The notes beneath the pieces are model-generated. The model was given only the letters and a program-made list of their open reading frames with translations, made no database searches and was not told where the DNA came from. From DATHBD01 sp035296325 (GTDB lineage: Bacteria > Actinomycetota > Actinomycetes > Mycobacteriales > Micromonosporaceae): a stretch of DNA of 31,272 nt. Position numbers and translations under genes: made by a program. The stretch covers positions 1 through 31,272 of the forward strand of contig DATHBD010000042.1 in assembly GCA_035296325.1 (NCBI GenBank), given 5' to 3'. Each line of letters opens with the position of its first letter. Position 1 is the first letter of the stretch. Below, one piece after another: positions 29,292 through 31,272 of the stretch.

Positions 29292-29888
29292 GTGGGAAAG
29301 GGTGAGGAGACCAGGGCTGCGGTGCTGGACCAAGCGGTCGACGTCGCACGGCGGATCGGGTTGAGCGGCCTCACGATCGGTTCGCTCGCCGAGCAGACCC
29401 AGTTGTCCAAAAGCGGCCTGTTCGGGCACTTCCGCTCCAAGGAGGCCTTGCAGTTGCAGGTCCTCGAGCATGCCCGGGGACGGTTCGAGGAGGCGGTGGC
29501 GCGGCCGGTGCTACGGACACCGCGCGGCGAGGCGCGCATGCGTGAGTTGCTAGAGCGCTGGCTGCGGTGGGATGCGTTGCCGGGTGGCTGCCCGTTCGTG
29601 GCGGCGTCGACGGAGTTTGACGACCGCCCTGGCCCGGTGCGGGACCGGGTGGTGCGTGACCAGCGCGACATGTTCGACATGATCGCCACCATTTTTCGGA
29701 CCGGAATCGCCGAGGGGCAGTTCCGCGGGGACGCCGATCCGGAGCAGTTCGCTCAGGACTTCTACGGTGTCATGCTCGCCTGCCACCACACATCCCGGCT
29801 CCTCCGCGACGCGGAGGCGGAGGTCCGGGCACGGCGCGCCTTCGCGGCGTTGCTGGCCGAAGCGCGTTGTTCCGAAACCGACGACTGA
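29292..29888 (+). CDS. TetR-family regulator
   Basis: A 198-residue TetR/AcrR regulator. HTH: TRAAVLDQAVDVARRIGLSG, LTIGSLAEQTQLSKSGLFGH, FRSKEALQLQVLEHA (about 7-60), a canonical signature. The C-terminal domain begins FEEAVARPVLRTPRGEARMR, with GGCPFVAASTEFDDRPGPVR carrying the TetR_C_6/YxaF-like G-C-x-F motif. It lies 40 bp behind the cupin and 14 bp before a start codon of a small membrane-protein gene. GTG 29292 is the only start that keeps normal length. Ligand and targets unknown; the CGAACGTTCG palindrome in front suggests autoregulation. Confidence 0.88.
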   Translation: MGKGEETRAAVLDQAVDVARRIGLSGLTIGSLAEQTQLSKSGLFGHFRSKEALQLQVLEHARGRFEEAVARPVLRTPRGEARMRELLERWLRWDALPGGCPFVAASTEFDDRPGPVRDRVVRDQRDMFDMIATIFRTGIAEGQFRGDADPEQFAQDFYGVMLACHHTSRLLRDAEAEVRARRAFAALLAEARCSETDD

Positions 29889-29975
29889 GAGAGAAGGCTG
29901 CGATGCCGCGCGACACTGTCCTGCGCCCGAGAAAGAGCACGATCGTTCGTCCGCTTCACGCCCGCCTGCGGTGTC

Positions 29976-30182
29976 ATGGCGATGCTGCAGTACGGCGGGG
30001 GCCAACTTGCCGAACACCCCTGGGAGCTGTGGTTCACGTTGTACAGCGTCGGCGTCTTCGCCTGCCTGGGCGTGCCGGTCGCCGTGTGGTGGTTCCTGCT
30101 ACCCCGCGCCCGCTGGTGGGCTGTCGTCGCCATGGCGGTGGCCGCGGCGACGTGGATCGGGTTGACCCTGCAGTTCGACTGA
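29976..30182 (+). CDS. Small membrane protein, probably frameshifted at its 5' end
   Basis: A 68-residue frame with two hydrophobic helices: LWFTLYSVGVFACLGVPVAV and ARWWAVVAMAVAAATWIGLT. The frame upstream of ATG 29976 already reads like protein (RSFVRFTPACGV), and an ATG at 29903 with GAGAGAAGG in front, in another frame, starts PRDTVLRPRKS. A one-base shift near 29938 would join them into a protein of about 93 residues. It follows the TetR gene closely and is probably co-transcribed. Family unknown. Confidence 0.5.
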   Translation: MAMLQYGGGQLAEHPWELWFTLYSVGVFACLGVPVAVWWFLLPRARWWAVVAMAVAAATWIGLTLQFD

Positions 30183-30429
30183 TCGCAACAGCGGATGTAC
30201 GTGGCCGGAGAGGCCGCAGCCACCATGAGAAACGGCGATGCGCTGTTGTCGCGTGATGCGAGCCATTCGCCGACACTCCGCAACCCCGCACTCGCGAGCC
30301 ACCATCTGCCTTCAGCGCGGCACGCACCACCGACGGGTCCGTATGGGTCTGGTGTGACAACACCAGCGGGGAGTTCGGCCTCCCAGTCGCCGCCGCACCG
30401 GCCTGGTCGGCTCGGCCGCACCGGGATCG

Positions 30430-31085
30430 TGATCTTGACCTTCCTGGCCCGCAACGCTCTCCGCGTGGAGGGATGCGCGTATGCCCTTGTCGGCAAGCAC
30501 CCGACCGACCCGTACCCGCCGCCCGTCGATCCGCAGGTCCGTGACGTCGTCGAGCAACGGCAGCAACCAGGGATTGTCTCCGGCCTGCCCCGGCGTGAGG
30601 ATGACCGCCAGCGGCAACCCGAACGCATCCACCGCCAGATGAATCTTGCTGGTCAGTCCCCCCCGGGACCGGCCGAGGCACTCCCCTTCGACGGCGAGGG
30701 CCTCGACCCGGGCCGCGCAGCCCCTTTTTTCCGGGGCCCCAGCAGCATGCTGGTGAGCCCGGACGCTCGTGGAGTCCACACTGACCACCAACGCGATGTT
30801 GTCCTCCAACGGCCCCAACCCATCGTCCTTGACGACCACCACGGCCAGGATCCGGTCCCACCTCCCGTCAGCCGTCCACATCCGCAAACGCTCGTGCGCG
30901 GTCTTCCACGGCCCGTACCGTTCAGGCAGATCCCGCCACGGCGCCCCCGTGCGCACCTTCCACAAGATCGCTTTAATCACCTGCCGGTGATCGCGCCACC
31001 GACCACCACGCCCCCCGGCCCGCATAGGTAGCAACGGCTCGATCTGCGCCCACGCCTTGTCCGTCAGTTCACCACGACCAACCAC
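30430..31085 (-). pseudogene. IS5-family transposase, frameshifted and 3'-truncated
   Basis: From GTG 31085: ELTDKAWAQIEPLLP, WRDHRQVIKAILWKVRTGAP (N-terminal DUF4096-type domain), then DDE_Tnp_1 with VVSVDSTSVRAHQHAAGAPE (first Asp), GRSRGGLTSKIHLAVDAFGL, LPLAVILTPGQAGDNPWLLP and VGRVLADKGI (second Asp). A shift near 30470 leads to AYAHPSTRRALRARKVKITI in another frame. The C-terminal part with the catalytic Glu (YKQRNVVER-like) is gone, replaced by unrelated sequence. Not functional. It differs from the other IS5 scraps in this window. Confidence 0.8.
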
Positions 31086-31163
31086 CCACCATCATCTACC
31101 GATGATCATGCCGAAGATCCGCAGGACACGTCCTAGTACTGCAACGGCACTTAAGCTTGTTCT

Positions 31164-31272
31164 TTAACCTTTGCGTTGCTTACGGGCGGTGATGCTGAGG
31201 TCGCGTTTGATGGTTTTGCCGACGTCGTGGCGGGGTGCGGGTCGGCGGTTTCGTGAGCCTGGTGGGCGTCCG
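31164..31272 (-). CDS. C-terminal tail of a transposase, runs off the window
   Basis: Leftward frame from the edge: RPPGSRNRRPAPRHDVGKTI then KRDLSITARKQRKG and a stop at 31164-31166. A GRPxGSxNRxPAPRHDVGKTxKRD tail is a strong signature at the end of actinomycete IS701-like DDE transposases. The bulk of the gene lies outside. The sequence between its stop and the IS5 element (CTAGTACTGCAACGG near 31133) is probably this element's terminal inverted repeat. Confidence 0.7.
   Translation of the reverse strand, partial: GRPPGSRNRRPAPRHDVGKTIKRDLSITARKQRKG

Noticed and set aside
1..31272. CRISPR array, tRNA or rRNA genes, attachment sites
   Set aside because: No regularly spaced direct repeats, cloverleaf sequences or rRNA-like stretches were recognised. 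No tRNA 3' end flanks the integrase remnants.

Overview
The window is GC-rich (roughly 70%, with strong G/C bias at third codon positions). It carries gene families typical of filamentous actinomycetes: a DUF574 SAM methyltransferase, a DM13 protein, a polyphosphate-glucokinase remnant, a GbsR/MarR regulator with an IS30-like N-terminal HTH, and several TetR regulators. A Micromonosporaceae- or Streptomyces-like chromosome is my best guess, but the genus cannot be fixed from sequence alone. I see no rRNA, tRNA or CRISPR array.

Layout. 1-1.75 kb: a RimJ/RimL-type GNAT gene next to two decayed genes (acetaldehyde dehydrogenase fragment, ATP-grasp fragment). 1.78-3.07 kb: an MFS exporter. 3.6-5.2 kb: a small membrane protein, apparently leaderless, and a DUF574 methyltransferase. 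5.7-8.7 kb: an intact operon of ArsR-type repressor, membrane-anchored coiled-coil protein and MMPL/RND exporter, with an inverted-repeat operator in front and a very strong hairpin behind. 8.8-11.3 kb: a graveyard of truncated genes (histidine kinase, IS5 transposase, terminase, serine recombinase, DUF3631).

11.3-15.5 kb: a secreted seven-bladed beta-propeller gene, a ppgK remnant, then an apparent DM13 - response regulator - histidine kinase operon. Near-identical GTAAG direct repeats with exact 11-bp phasing lie upstream of both the DM13 operon and the propeller gene. This suggests one cell-envelope two-component regulon. 15.6-19.35 kb: a second two-component system divergent from an ABC transporter, with a 13/14 inverted repeat between them. 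19.37-21.1 kb: a RibD/DHFR-like gene cut after 14 codons and nested remnants of three transposases and a tyrosine integrase.

21.1-24.8 kb: a DUF3267 membrane zincin, then a DUF4097 gene plus a serine hydrolase (one frameshift) divergent from the GbsR/MarR regulator, with many GTTGC/GCAAC motifs between. 24.8-27.8 kb: broken XRE and VOC fragments, then an open chimeric gene whose N-terminal membrane part and C-terminal molybdopterin-binding part are joined in frame by about 80 bp of antisense DUF574 methyltransferase DNA. A TetR gene diverges from it across a perfect 16-bp palindrome. 27.8-30.2 kb: two more TetR genes, a cupin and a small membrane protein. 30.3 kb to the end: a truncated IS5-type transposase and the C-terminal tail of another transposase running off the edge.

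Overall, compact regulator-plus-target modules (two TCS, ArsR, GbsR, three TetR), mostly with a visible operator, are interspersed with heavily decayed mobile DNA.
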